Below are positions 43,557-52,819 of a stretch of 64,000 bases of DNA, one piece after another. The position numbers were made by a program, and so were the translations under genes. How positions within the stretch are numbered: position 1 is the first letter of the stretch; each line of letters starts with the position of its first letter. A model generated the notes under the pieces. The model saw only the letters and a list, made by a program, of their open reading frames with translations. It was not told where the DNA came from and searched no databases. The DNA comes from Komagataeibacter xylinus. Its GTDB lineage: Bacteria; Pseudomonadota; Alphaproteobacteria; Acetobacterales; Acetobacteraceae. The stretch covers positions 99,821-163,820 of the forward strand of contig NZ_QQBI01000005.1 of NCBI RefSeq assembly GCF_004302915.1, read 5' to 3'.

Positions 43557-43939
43557 TGCGCGATGACGGGGCGCTGGCCATCCTGTTGTATGATGGCGCC
43601 TATGCCCGCGCGCATTATGCCTTTGTGGTGGCGGCGGGCGCGCTGGCCATTGGCCGCCCGGTCATCGTGTTCGCGGCGGGGCGGGGCGTGCATGCGCTGG
43701 CGCGCGACTGGCGTGGCCTGCATGATGCGGCGGATGACGCGGGCGTGCGTGCGCGCGGTGTTGCGGGCATGGATACGCTGCGCGAAGCCGTGATTGAACT
43801 TGATGCAACGCTCATGGTGTGCGAGGCCGCGCTGAAGCTGTGCGACCTTGCGCCCGGGCAGATGCTCGATGGCGTGCAGGTGGCTGGTATTCCCACCTTT
43901 CTCGAAGCCGCCCGGGGGCGGCAGATCATAACCCTTTAA
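43553..43939 (+). CDS. DsrE/DsrF-like protein
   Basis: This 128-residue protein has the DsrE fold, seen in small sulfur-relay or peroxiredoxin-like proteins. The opening ALAILLYDGAYARAHYAFVVAAGALAIG and the cysteine segment LMVCEAALKLCDLAPGQML (two cysteines seven apart) agree with the family. The start overlaps the moeB stop (ATGA). The pairing with a sulfur-carrier activating enzyme makes a sulfur-transfer role plausible, but no partner or substrate is visible. Confidence 0.72.
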   Translation: MMRDDGALAILLYDGAYARAHYAFVVAAGALAIGRPVIVFAAGRGVHALARDWRGLHDAADDAGVRARGVAGMDTLREAVIELDATLMVCEAALKLCDLAPGQMLDGVQVAGIPTFLEAARGRQIITL

Positions 43940-43954
43940 GGATTGAAGAACACG

Positions 43955-44953
43955 ATGGCGCAGTGCGTGCGGCATGAATTCCTTGCGCGGGTGGCCAGCA
44001 GGCCGCTGGTGCGTGGCACCCGGCGGTGGGGGTATCTGGCGGCCTGCGTGGCGGTGCTGGGCATGGAGGCGGGGCCGGTGCGGGCCGCAACGGCCACGGC
44101 CCACCATCACGCCCATGCGGCTGCGGACAAGGCGGCCACCAGCCTTGGCCATGCCCATGTGCATGGGGCTGGCAAGGCTGCAAAAAAGGCGGAAAAAGAG
44201 GCGGAAAAAAAAGCCGGGAAAACCGCGCATGCGGCGGGTCACCATCACCATGCGGCAGCCGTGGCCGCCGGTGTGGGCGCAGGTGCCGTGGCAGGCGCGG
44301 GGGTTGCGGCCAGCGCTGCCCACCCGGCCCCCGCCACGCCGCCCGCCGCCCCGCCCGATGCCGCAGCACTCGCGCCCGTCGATAACACCAAGGGCAGCGT
44401 GACCGGCCTGCCCCTGCCGCGCTTTGCCTCCTTCCGCGCCGATGAGGTCAACCTGCGCACCGGGCCGGGCCAGCGCTACCCCATTGACTGGGTGTACCAC
44501 CGCCGGGGCCTGCCGGTAAAAATCGAGCGCGAGTTCGATGTGTGGCGCCTTGTCGAGGATTCGGACGGGCAGAAGGGCTGGGTCCATCAGGCAACCCTGG
44601 TGGGAACCCGCACGTTTGTCATACCGGGCCTGCCCCCCCAGGGTGATGCCCGGCAGGCGGGCCAGCCCACCGCCAAGGAGACCGACGTGATTGGCCGGGC
44701 CGATACCCGCATCGTGGGCCATGTGGCGGATGTGGCCGATGCGGCGGACATCAAGGGCGCGGTCATGCTGCATGCGGATGCCAACACCTCATCCGCCGTG
44801 GTGGCCGTGCTGCGCCCCGGCGTGGTGGGTACGCTGCGCCAGTGCCAGGCGGGCACGCCGTGGTGCAAGGTCTCGGTCAAGCAGTACAGTGGCTGGATCG
44901 AGCGCAGCGCCATGTGGGGGCTGTTGCCGCAGGAGGTCATAGCGCCCTCCTGA
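43955..44953 (+). CDS. Secreted protein with His-rich region and two SH3-like domains
   Basis: This 332-residue protein is predicted to be periplasmic. After a signal peptide (residues ~1-44) comes a low-complexity segment of about 80 residues with histidine clusters (HHHAH at 50-54, HAHVH at 66-70, HHHH at 96-99), broken by a Lys/Glu/Ala helix (AKKAEKEAEKKAGK), then an Ala/Pro linker. Two bacterial SH3-type domains follow: about 158-225 (EVNLRTGPGQRYPI) and about 262-325. SH3 domains often bind cell-wall peptides, and the histidines could bind metal. Neither function is shown. It lies between the dsrE-like gene and pyk. Confidence 0.8.
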   Translation: MAQCVRHEFLARVASRPLVRGTRRWGYLAACVAVLGMEAGPVRAATATAHHHAHAAADKAATSLGHAHVHGAGKAAKKAEKEAEKKAGKTAHAAGHHHHAAAVAAGVGAGAVAGAGVAASAAHPAPATPPAAPPDAAALAPVDNTKGSVTGLPLPRFASFRADEVNLRTGPGQRYPIDWVYHRRGLPVKIEREFDVWRLVEDSDGQKGWVHQATLVGTRTFVIPGLPPQGDARQAGQPTAKETDVIGRADTRIVGHVADVADAADIKGAVMLHADANTSSAVVAVLRPGVVGTLRQCQAGTPWCKVSVKQYSGWIERSAMWGLLPQEVIAPS

Positions 44954-44980
44954 AAATGACGTGAACAGGCGGAGAAAGAA

Positions 44981-46420
44981 ATGCCGGATACACCCTACCG
45001 TGCCATGCGCCGGACCAAGATCGTCTCGACCCTCGGCCCGGCCACGACCGACCATGCCACCATCCGCGCCCTGGCCGTGGCGGGGGTGGATGTTTTCCGG
45101 CTCAATTTCTCCCACGGCGCCCATGAAGACCACGCCGCCCGCCACGCGGTCATTCGGGATGTGGAGGCCGAGCTTGGCCGCCCCATCGGCATCCTGGCCG
45201 ATGTGCAGGGTCCCAAGCTGCGGGTGGGCAATTTTGCCAATGCAAGGGTGCAGCTGACACCGGGCGCGCCCTTCCGGCTCGATCTTGACGCCGAACCCGG
45301 CAATGAAAAGCGCGTGAACCTGCCCCATCCCGAAATCATCGCGGCAGCGCAGGTGGGCAGCACGCTGCTGCTTGATGATGGCAAGCTGGCCCTGCGCGTG
45401 TGCGAGCGCGGCCCCGACTTCCTGCTGACCGAGGTGGTGGTGGGTGGGCCGCTATCGGACCACAAGGGCGTGAACGTGCCCGATGTGGTGCTGCCCATTC
45501 CCGCCCTGACCGACAAGGACCGGGTGGACATGGCCTTTGCGCTTGACCTGGGCATTGAATATGTCGGCCTGTCGTTTGTGCAGCGGCCCGAGGATGTGCG
45601 CGAGGCCCGCGCGCTGGCTGGTGACCGGGCCTGGATCATGACCAAGCTCGAGAAACCGCAGGCGATGGACAACCTGCACGAGATCATCGCCCTGTCGGAT
45701 GCGGTCATGGTGGCGCGGGGCGATCTGGGCGTGGAACTGCCACCCGAGCGCGTGCCGCTGGCGCAAAAGCGCATCATCCGCATCGCCCGCCAGCTTGGCC
45801 GCCCGGTGGTGGTGGCGACCCAGATGCTCGAGAGCATGATCAACGCGCCCACCCCCACCCGCGCCGAGGCCTCCGACGTGGCGACGGCGGTGTTCGACGG
45901 CGCGGATGCGGTCATGCTCTCGGCCGAGACGGCGGTGGGGTCATACCCGCGCGAGGCGGTGTCGATCATGGACCGCATCGTGCGCCGTGTTGAGGAGGAT
46001 GAAGTCTGGCGCCGCCAGATGGAAACCTCCAGCCCTGAGCCGGACCACGCCATTGCGGGCGCGATTGCCGCCGCCACCCGGCAGGTGGCGGCCACGGTCG
46101 ATGCCGCCGCCATCGTGGCCTTTACCCTGTCGGGGCGGACCGCGCTGCGCATTGCGCGCGAGCGGCCTTCCTGCCCCATTCTTGGCCTGACCCCGACTGA
46201 CGAGATCGCCCGCAGGCTGGCGGTGGCCTGGGGGGTGCAGGCGATCTCGGTCGGGCAGGAAACCCCGGTCCATACCGTGGAGAGCGTGGTGGACCAGGCG
46301 CTGGCCGTGGCCAAGGGCGATGGCTATGGCGTTGCGGGCGATGCGGTGGTGATCGTGGCGGGGCTGCCTTTCGGGGTGGCGGGCAGTACCAATACGTTGC
46401 GGGTCGCCACGCTGACCTGA
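44981..46420 (+). CDS. pyk: Pyruvate kinase
   Basis: Pyruvate kinase (479 aa) makes pyruvate and ATP from phosphoenolpyruvate. Conserved blocks are RRTKIVSTLGPA, VFRLNFSHG, the catalytic lysine in WIMTKLEKPQAMDN, VARGDLGVELP with metal-binding acidic residues, and ATQMLESMINAPTPTRAEASD. The C-terminal allosteric domain is present from about 340. GGAGAAAGAA precedes the ATG. Downstream is a palindromic element and the convergent tyrC gene. Confidence 0.96.
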   Translation: MPDTPYRAMRRTKIVSTLGPATTDHATIRALAVAGVDVFRLNFSHGAHEDHAARHAVIRDVEAELGRPIGILADVQGPKLRVGNFANARVQLTPGAPFRLDLDAEPGNEKRVNLPHPEIIAAAQVGSTLLLDDGKLALRVCERGPDFLLTEVVVGGPLSDHKGVNVPDVVLPIPALTDKDRVDMAFALDLGIEYVGLSFVQRPEDVREARALAGDRAWIMTKLEKPQAMDNLHEIIALSDAVMVARGDLGVELPPERVPLAQKRIIRIARQLGRPVVVATQMLESMINAPTPTRAEASDVATAVFDGADAVMLSAETAVGSYPREAVSIMDRIVRRVEEDEVWRRQMETSSPEPDHAIAGAIAAATRQVAATVDAAAIVAFTLSGRTALRIARERPSCPILGLTPTDEIARRLAVAWGVQAISVGQETPVHTVESVVDQALAVAKGDGYGVAGDAVVIVAGLPFGVAGSTNTLRVATLT

Positions 46421-46430
46421 AGAAAAATGG

Positions 46431-46517
46431 TGAAAGTTTTTGGGTGCCGCCTTTTTTCAAAAAAAGGCGGCGTTCTTTAGAAGCTTTTTGGGAAAAAGCT
46501 TCACCAAAAACTTTTAT
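46431..46517. repeat. Palindromic element, copy 10 (orientation B)
   Basis: Outer arms are TGAAAGTTTTTGGGTG and CACCAAAAACTTTTAT. Hairpins are GCCGCCTTTTTTC / AAAAAAAGGCGGC and GAAGCTTTTTG / GAAAAAGCTTC. It begins 10 bp after pyk and lies between pyk and the convergent tyrC stop. Confidence 0.88.
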
Positions 46518-46539
46518 CTTTTTATTATCAAAGCGTCTT

Positions 46540-47442
46540 TCAGGCCTGCCGGTTCTCGATCAGGCTGCGGCGGATGGCGCGCCCGCGCTGGATGCGGCTG
46601 ACAATCACATCCTCGTTGCCGGTGCGGATGGCGTGGCCCATGGCCTGCGCATCGGCAATGAAGCGGTCGAGCATGTCGAGCAGCGCCTCGCGGTTGTTCA
46701 GGAAGATGTCGCGCCACATCGTGGGGTCGGACGCCGCGATGCGCGTGAAGTCACGGAAGCCCGAGGCCGCGAAATCCAGCACTTCCGAGCGTGTTTCATC
46801 CGCCAGGTCATCCGCCGTGCCGCATATGGTAAAGGCCAGCAGGTGCGGCAGGTGGCTGACAATGGCGCAGACCCGGTCATGGTGCTCCACCGTCATGTCG
46901 CGCACGCGCGCGCCCATCATCTCCCACAGGGTCGTTATGCGCCTGAGGGCCGGGGCGGGCGTGCCCGCAGGCGGCGTGAGCAGGCACCACCGGTCCTCGA
47001 ACAGGGTGGCGAAACCTGCATCGGGGCCGGAGAACTCGGTGCCCGCCATGGGGTGCGCGGGCACGAAGGCAATATCGGGGTAGGCCGCCAGCAGCGGGGC
47101 CATGGCCTCCATCACCGTCACCTTGACCGAGCCGACCTCGCTCAGGATCGCGCCCTGTTTCATGGCGGGCAGCACCTGGGCCGCCACCATGGCAATGGCC
47201 CCCACCGGCACGCAGATGATGACGCAATCCGCATCGCGCACGGCTGCTGCCGGGTCGGCCTCGACGTCATCGGCAATGCCCAGCTCCACCACGCGGGCGC
47301 GCACTTCGGGGCTGATGTCGCACGCGACCAGCCTGCGCGCGATGCGCCGGTCCTCATGCGCGCGGCGCAGGATGGAGGAGCCGATCAGGCCGGGGCCGAT
47401 AATGACCAGCGTCTCGAACAGGGGGGCGGGCGTGTCCGTCAT
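46540..47442 (-). CDS. tyrC: Prephenate/arogenate dehydrogenase
   Basis: This 300-residue enzyme of tyrosine biosynthesis has an N-terminal Rossmann fold with IIGPGLIGSSILRR (residues ~13-27) and a dehydrogenase helical domain with VPAHPMAGTEFSGPDAGF and ASGFRDFTRIAASDPTMWRDIFL. There is no ACT or chorismate-mutase domain, so it is the cyclohexadienyl dehydrogenase (TyrC) type. The ATG at 47442 gives the standard N-terminus; the frame open to 47766 is antisense noise. It lies 47 bp downstream of hpnL on the same strand, an unusual neighbour. Confidence 0.9.
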   Translation of the reverse strand: MTDTPAPLFETLVIIGPGLIGSSILRRAHEDRRIARRLVACDISPEVRARVVELGIADDVEADPAAAVRDADCVIICVPVGAIAMVAAQVLPAMKQGAILSEVGSVKVTVMEAMAPLLAAYPDIAFVPAHPMAGTEFSGPDAGFATLFEDRWCLLTPPAGTPAPALRRITTLWEMMGARVRDMTVEHHDRVCAIVSHLPHLLAFTICGTADDLADETRSEVLDFAASGFRDFTRIAASDPTMWRDIFLNNREALLDMLDRFIADAQAMGHAIRTGNEDVIVSRIQRGRAIRRSLIENRQA

Positions 47443-47489
47443 GGGGCGGTTTGTCTGGCTGTTGGGTGTGACACGAAAGGGCTGCGCGC

Positions 47490-48557
47490 TCAGTCCTGCG
47501 GCGGCTTGGCGGGCTCGGCTGCCGGCATGGGGGCGGGCGCCTCTTCCGGCTGCGCGGGGCTCTTGTGGCGCAGGGCGCGCATTTCCATCGCCTGCCACAA
47601 CAGCAGCATGGGAATGCCGATGACCAGTTCCCGCCCGCGCCGCAGCAGCGACAGCCCCAGCGAGATGGAAGGTGCGATGCCAAAGGCCGAGCCAAGGGTG
47701 ATGTAGGCCGCCTCCTGCACGCCAAGGCCCGCGGGCACGAGGAACGAGACGGACATGATGCCACATGCAACGCCCTCGATCGCAACCGCCCCGCCAAAGC
47801 TCAGATGCGCGCCGAGGAAGTAGTAGGCCACCCAGATCGTGGCGGCACTGCCCAGCCAGCCCACGTAGTGCAGCAGCGCGCCCTCCATGATGCGGCGCGG
47901 ATGCGACCAGATGGCGTCGAAACGCTCCTGTATGCTGTCAGCGCTGCTCAGCATCGCGTCCTGCCACTGGGCGGCCATGTTGTGGCCGAGCATTTTGCCC
48001 GCGCGCTTGAGCAGGTCGCCGCCCCGGCGCTGGGTATAGACAAAGCCCGCAATGCCCATGGTCAGCAGCACGAGGCCGATGATGACCGGGCGCGCGAACG
48101 GGCTGGACTGCTGGTGGGCCACGAGGCACAGCACGGCGGTCAGGATGAACAGGATCTGGCCCATCACCTCGGTGGTGATGTCGACAAGGTTGGCGCAGGC
48201 CGCCTCGCTGCCATCGACCGGGCGGCCCTTGCCGCGCGGGGCGAACAGGTCGCTCGAGCAGGTGGCGCGGATGCCCAGCACCATGCCGCCAAGCTGCGAG
48301 AAGGGCAGGCACGACGCGGCGGCATCACGGATCATGCGCGACACCACCAGTTGCACGAAGGGAATGTCCCGGCAAGCCGCGTGCCAGGCAAGACCCAGTA
48401 TTGCGTCGACTGCAAGCTGTGCCACCACGGTCGCCATGAACCCGACTGCCCCGATGGAGACGATGGCCTTCATCACCGATCCGGCCCCGAACCAGGCGGT
48501 GCAGCCAGTCAGCAGGGCCAGGCCGAGGAGGGCCAGCAGGATTGTGAGCTTTCTCAA
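47490..48557 (-). CDS. hpnL: Hopanoid-associated membrane protein HpnL-like
   Basis: This 355-residue polytopic membrane protein of the LPG-synthase-membrane-domain type is often encoded beside hopanoid genes as HpnL. Motifs shared with the paralogue at 32832-33836 include LPFSQLGGMVLGIRA, DITTEVMGQILF, FLVPAGLGVQEAAYITLGSAFGI and SLLRRGRELVIGIPMLL. The C-terminal 30 residues are Pro/Ala-rich and cytoplasmic. It is divergent from hpnA across a 193-bp gap. Function is unproven. Confidence 0.85.
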   Translation of the reverse strand: MRKLTILLALLGLALLTGCTAWFGAGSVMKAIVSIGAVGFMATVVAQLAVDAILGLAWHAACRDIPFVQLVVSRMIRDAAASCLPFSQLGGMVLGIRATCSSDLFAPRGKGRPVDGSEAACANLVDITTEVMGQILFILTAVLCLVAHQQSSPFARPVIIGLVLLTMGIAGFVYTQRRGGDLLKRAGKMLGHNMAAQWQDAMLSSADSIQERFDAIWSHPRRIMEGALLHYVGWLGSAATIWVAYYFLGAHLSFGGAVAIEGVACGIMSVSFLVPAGLGVQEAAYITLGSAFGIAPSISLGLSLLRRGRELVIGIPMLLLWQAMEMRALRHKSPAQPEEAPAPMPAAEPAKPPQD

Positions 48558-48750
48558 AAAAGATCCGTCTTGGTCTGTTGGCGTCAGGACACCGGGGAAA
48601 ATTGATGCCGCCGTGGCTGGTTTTGCCTGACTTACACTACAGCAGGGTCTGGCGCCACCGGGAGGTGTCGGGATAAATGGAACGCCCGCCGGTTGCGAGT
48701 CCGTATCGCAATCGTGAATTCTGTCCCCTGACGGAGTGATCGTTCAGACC

Positions 48751-49746
48751 ATGACTGCCCCAACCCTTGTAACCGGTGCGACCGGTTTTGTCGGCTCGGC
48801 CGTTGCCCGCAATCTGGTGGAGCGTGGCCATACGCTCAGGCTCATGGTGCGCAAAGGCAGCGACCTGACCAACCTGCGCGATCTGCCCGCCGAGCTGGTG
48901 GAAGGCGATCTCTCCACCCCCGAAAGCTTTGATGCGGCCGTGAAGGGCTGCCGCTACGTGTTCCATGTCGCGGCGGATTACCGGCTGTGGGTGCCCGACC
49001 CGGTGCCGATGATGGTGGCCAACGTGGAGGGCACGCGTGGCCTGATGCTGGCGGCGCAGAAGGCGGGGGTCGAGCGGATCGTGTACTGCTCCTCGGTCGC
49101 GGCGCTGGGGCTGATTGGCGATGGCACCATCTCCGATGAGGAAACGCCGGTGCATGAACATGGCGTGATCGGCATCTACAAGCGCTCCAAATACCGCGCC
49201 GAGCAGGAAGTGCTGCGCCTGGTGCATGAGCGCGCGCTGCCTGCCGTGATCGTGAACCCTTCCACGCCCGTAGGCCCGCGCGACATCAAGCCCACACCTA
49301 CCGGCCAGATGATTCTCGACTGCGCGGCGGGCCGCATGCCCGCCTATGTCGATACCGGCGTGAACATCGTGCATGTGGATGACGTGGCCGAGGGCCATGC
49401 CCTGGCGCTGGAACGCGGGCGCATTGGCGAGAAATACATCCTGGGCGGGCAGAACTACCTGCTGCGCGACCTGTTCGCCATGACTGCCGAGATCGCGGGG
49501 GTGGCGCCGCCGCGCATCAGCCTGCCGCAGGCGGTGATCTGGCCGGTGGCGGTGGCGAGCGAATGGCTGTCCCGCGCTTTTGGCATTGCGCCCCGCGTCA
49601 CGCGCGAGATGCTGGCCATGTCGCACAAGAAGATGTTCTTCTCGTCAGACAAGGCGATCCGTGAACTCGGCTACGCCCCGCGCCCCGCGCGTGAGGCGGT
49701 GACGGACGCGATCGACTGGTTCCGCCAGCACGGCATGCTGGATTGA
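48751..49746 (+). CDS. hpnA: Hopanoid-associated sugar epimerase HpnA
   Basis: HpnA (331 aa) is an NAD-dependent epimerase/dehydratase-family protein tied to hopanoid operons, thought to act in side-chain sugar formation. The cofactor motif TGATGFVGSAVA is near the N-terminus. The catalytic pair is in GIYKRSKYRAEQ, with CSSVAALG before it. The ATG at 48751 is favoured; a GTG at 48736 is in frame. It is the first gene of hpnABCDE-hpnG, and hpnB follows 10 bp later. Confidence 0.9.
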   Translation: MTAPTLVTGATGFVGSAVARNLVERGHTLRLMVRKGSDLTNLRDLPAELVEGDLSTPESFDAAVKGCRYVFHVAADYRLWVPDPVPMMVANVEGTRGLMLAAQKAGVERIVYCSSVAALGLIGDGTISDEETPVHEHGVIGIYKRSKYRAEQEVLRLVHERALPAVIVNPSTPVGPRDIKPTPTGQMILDCAAGRMPAYVDTGVNIVHVDDVAEGHALALERGRIGEKYILGGQNYLLRDLFAMTAEIAGVAPPRISLPQAVIWPVAVASEWLSRAFGIAPRVTREMLAMSHKKMFFSSDKAIRELGYAPRPAREAVTDAIDWFRQHGMLD

Positions 49747-49756
49747 GCCATCTGCC

Positions 49757-50989
49757 ATGCTTGTGCTTCCCCTTTCCATTCTGACAGCGGTCATCTGGCT
49801 CGGGCTTATTTTCTGTCATGGCCGCTTCTGGCAGGCGGGGCCGGTGCTGGCCCCCGTTTCAGGCCCGCAGCTTGATGCGGCCACCTGCCCCGATGTGTGC
49901 GTAGTGGTGCCCGCGCGCGATGAGGCGCCGTCGGTCGCGGCGTGCATCGGCTCGCTGCTGGCACAGGATTATCCCGGTGCGCTGCATGTCGTGCTGGTTG
50001 ATGACAACAGCACCGATGGCACCGGGCGGCTGGCGCGCGCCGTGCCCGACCCGTACCGGCGGCTGACCGTGGTGACCGGAAAGGCGCGGCCTGCGGGGTG
50101 GAGCGGCAAGCTGTGGGCCGTGGCGCAGGGTGTGGCGCGCGCACGTGAACTCGCCCCCGATTCCAGCGGTTTCGTGCTGCTGACCGATGCCGACATCACC
50201 CACGACCCGCGCCATGTCTCGACCCTGGTGGCCAAGGCGCAGGCAGACGGGCTCGACCAGGTATCGGAGATGGTGGAGCTGAACTGCGCCAGCCCTGCCG
50301 AGCGCATGCTGGTGCCGGCTTTCGTTTTCTTTTTCGCGCTGCTCTACCCGTTTGCCAGCGTGAACAACCCGCGCAGCAGGGTGGCGGGGGCGGCTGGCGG
50401 CACGGTGCTGGTGCGCTGGAGTGCGCTGGCGCGCATTGGCGGCATCGAGAGCCTGCGCGGCGCGCTGATCGATGACTGCACGCTGGCGGCCCACGTCAAG
50501 CATAGCGGGGGGCGGATCTATCTGGGTCATAGCTGCCTGGCGCGCTCCATCCGGCCCTATCCGCACCCGTCCGACATCTGGCGCATGGTGGCGCGCACGG
50601 CCTATGTGCAGCTTGGCTATTCACCGCTCCTGCTGGCGGGCACGGTGATCGGCATGGTGCTGGTATGGATGCTGCCGATGCAGCTTGCGCTGTTCACCCA
50701 CGGGCTGCCCTGCGGGCTTGGCGCGGGGGCATGGGTGCTGTCCATGGCATCCTACACGCCCACGCTGCGCCGGTTTGGCCAGTCGCCCGCCTGGGCGGTG
50801 TTGCTGCCGGTCATTGCGGGGTTCTATACGCTGGCCACCATCGGCTCGGCGCTCGACCACCATCGTGGGCGGGGCGTGGTCTGGAAAAGCCGCGCCTATA
50901 CCGAACCCGATGGCGCGATCTCGACACATATGCGCGGCGAGGGTACTGCAACGGTAATGAACCGCACCATGGGGGATGACGTAGGGTGA
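49757..50989 (+). CDS. hpnB: Hopanoid-associated glycosyltransferase HpnB
   Basis: HpnB (410 aa) is a membrane-bound family 2 glycosyltransferase. A helix at residues 1-20 precedes the GT-A core with VVLVDDNSTDGTGR and LLTDADITHDPRH. A QxxRW-like region appears as DDCTLAAHVK followed by SIRPYPHPSDIWRMVARTAY, and two or three helices close the protein. It probably glycosylates a hopanoid, but the product is not known. Its stop overlaps the hpnC start (GTGA). Confidence 0.88.
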   Translation: MLVLPLSILTAVIWLGLIFCHGRFWQAGPVLAPVSGPQLDAATCPDVCVVVPARDEAPSVAACIGSLLAQDYPGALHVVLVDDNSTDGTGRLARAVPDPYRRLTVVTGKARPAGWSGKLWAVAQGVARARELAPDSSGFVLLTDADITHDPRHVSTLVAKAQADGLDQVSEMVELNCASPAERMLVPAFVFFFALLYPFASVNNPRSRVAGAAGGTVLVRWSALARIGGIESLRGALIDDCTLAAHVKHSGGRIYLGHSCLARSIRPYPHPSDIWRMVARTAYVQLGYSPLLLAGTVIGMVLVWMLPMQLALFTHGLPCGLGAGAWVLSMASYTPTLRRFGQSPAWAVLLPVIAGFYTLATIGSALDHHRGRGVVWKSRAYTEPDGAISTHMRGEGTATVMNRTMGDDVG

Positions 50990-51849
50990 ACACGGATGAG
51001 CAGGATGTATGGGGCAGCGCGGATGTCTCGTCGGGCAAGGATGCCGGGGATGAAAACTTTCCCGTAGGCTCCCTGCTGATCAGCCGCAGGCTGCGCCCGC
51101 ATGTGCATGCCTATTATGATTTCGCCCGCGTGATCGATGATATCGTCGATACCGACCAGCTTGATCCACCTGCCAAGATCGCCCGCCTCGACGCGATGGA
51201 GGAGGTGGTGCTCGGCACGCGCCTCGCCCCCCACCGCGCTGATGCCCAGACGGCGGTGCGCATGGGCCAGACGCTGCGCGAGACAGGCGTGCCCGCCACC
51301 ACGGCCACCGACCTGATCGTGGCGTTCCGGCAGGATGCGGTGAAGAACCGCTACGATTCGTGGGAGGAACTGGAGGAATACTGCCGCTATTCCGCCAACC
51401 CCGTGGGCCGCTTCCTGCTTGAGCTGCATGATGAGGATCCCGGCACGTTCGGCCCGTCGGATGCGCTGTGCACGGCATTGCAGGTGCTCAACCACCTGCA
51501 GGACTGCGCCGATGACCTGCGCAATCTTGACCGCTGCTACCTGCCGCGCCCGTGGCTTGCGCAGGCGGGGGCCAGCATTGATGACCTGCGTGGCCGCCAT
51601 GCCAGCCCCGGCCTGCGCCGGGTGTTCAACCAGATGCTTGACCGGGTTGATGAACTCAACCGCCGCGCCTCCCTGCTGCCCGGCCTGATCCGTGACAGGC
51701 GCATGCGCATGGAGGCGGCCGTGATCGTGGGGCTGTCAAAGCGGCTGGCGGCCCGGCTGCGCGGGGAAGACCCGGTGGCGGGCCGGGTCAAGCTGTCACG
51801 CGGGGATGTGCTCGCAGCCCTTGCGGGGGCGGTGCGCACGCTGGTCTGA
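50986..51849 (+). CDS. hpnC: HpnC, hydroxysqualene synthase
   Basis: HpnC (287 aa) is one of the three enzymes (HpnCDE) that make squalene from farnesyl diphosphate; it converts presqualene diphosphate to hydroxysqualene. The first Asp-rich motif is VIDDIVDTD (residues 49-57). The second region reads LNHLQDCADDLRNLDRCYLP, where the trans-isoprenyl synthase Asp motif is partly altered, as is usual for HpnC. The start is GTG overlapping hpnB. Confidence 0.92.
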   Translation: MNTDEQDVWGSADVSSGKDAGDENFPVGSLLISRRLRPHVHAYYDFARVIDDIVDTDQLDPPAKIARLDAMEEVVLGTRLAPHRADAQTAVRMGQTLRETGVPATTATDLIVAFRQDAVKNRYDSWEELEEYCRYSANPVGRFLLELHDEDPGTFGPSDALCTALQVLNHLQDCADDLRNLDRCYLPRPWLAQAGASIDDLRGRHASPGLRRVFNQMLDRVDELNRRASLLPGLIRDRRMRMEAAVIVGLSKRLAARLRGEDPVAGRVKLSRGDVLAALAGAVRTLV

Positions 51850-51933
51850 TCAGGCGTGATTTTGTCCTTGGGGGTGATTGCCGCTAAGAACAGGCGCAAC
51901 TGTTAATTCGTAAAGTGAACGGAACACGCGGGA

Positions 51934-52815
51934 ATGGGTTTTTTGCGCGCGCGGCATGATGAGGCGCCGGTACTGGGCTGTGATGCTGCCGACCTCGCCG
52001 AGGTCGAGCAGGTCGTGGTGCGGTCGGGCACGTCCTTTGGCAAGGGCATGCGTATCCTGCCGCCTGACCGGCGATATGGCATGTATGCCGTCTATGCCTT
52101 CTGCCGCCTTGTCGATGACGTGGCTGATGACGAGGGCGAGGCGGAGGACAAGAGCCGCAGGCTCGAGGAATGGCGCGCCCGCATAGCCCGGCTCTACGGC
52201 GGTGAGGCGCGTGATGGCATTGACCGCGTGCTCATGGCCACCATCCGCCGCTTCGACCTGCGCCAGCAGGATTTCAATGACGTGATCGACGGCATGGAGA
52301 TGGATGCGCGCGGCCCCATCGTCGCCCCCGACGAGGCGACGTTCGACCTGTATTGCGACCGCGTGGCCTCCGCCGTGGGGCGGCTTTCGGTGCGGGTGTT
52401 TGGCGATTCCTCGCCTGCGGCCGACCAGGTGGCCTACCATCTGGGCCGTGCGCTGCAGATCACCAACATCCTGCGCGACGTGGCCGAGGATGCCCGCCTT
52501 GGCCGCCTCTACCTGCCGCGCGACCTGCTCGAGCGCTTTGACATCACCCCAAAGCCGTCGGCGGTGGTGCATGCCGGGCGGCTGGAGCAGGTGGGGCGCA
52601 TCCTGGCGGCCCGCGCGCATGACCATTTCCGCGCGGCGGCCGCTGCCATGGCGCGGTGCGACCGCACGGCCATGCGGCCCGCGCGCCTGATGGGGGCAAC
52701 CTATGCCGCCATTCTCGGCGCGCAGGAGCGGCAGGGCTGGGGCACGCCAGAAAAGCGCGTGTCGCTCTCACGCCCGCGCAAGGTGCTGATCGCGCTGCGC
52801 GCGCTGGCGGGCTGA
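51934..52815 (+). CDS. hpnD: HpnD, presqualene diphosphate synthase
   Basis: HpnD (293 aa) joins two farnesyl diphosphates into presqualene diphosphate. Both Asp-rich motifs are intact: RLVDDVADDEG (residues 58-68) and NILRDVAEDARLGRLYLP further on. MYAVYAFCR, typical of squalene/phytoene synthases, precedes the first. It follows hpnC by 84 bp, the largest gap within the core operon, and hpnE starts 4 bp after its stop. Confidence 0.93.
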   Translation: MGFLRARHDEAPVLGCDAADLAEVEQVVVRSGTSFGKGMRILPPDRRYGMYAVYAFCRLVDDVADDEGEAEDKSRRLEEWRARIARLYGGEARDGIDRVLMATIRRFDLRQQDFNDVIDGMEMDARGPIVAPDEATFDLYCDRVASAVGRLSVRVFGDSSPAADQVAYHLGRALQITNILRDVAEDARLGRLYLPRDLLERFDITPKPSAVVHAGRLEQVGRILAARAHDHFRAAAAAMARCDRTAMRPARLMGATYAAILGAQERQGWGTPEKRVSLSRPRKVLIALRALAG

Positions 52816-52819
52816 GGCC

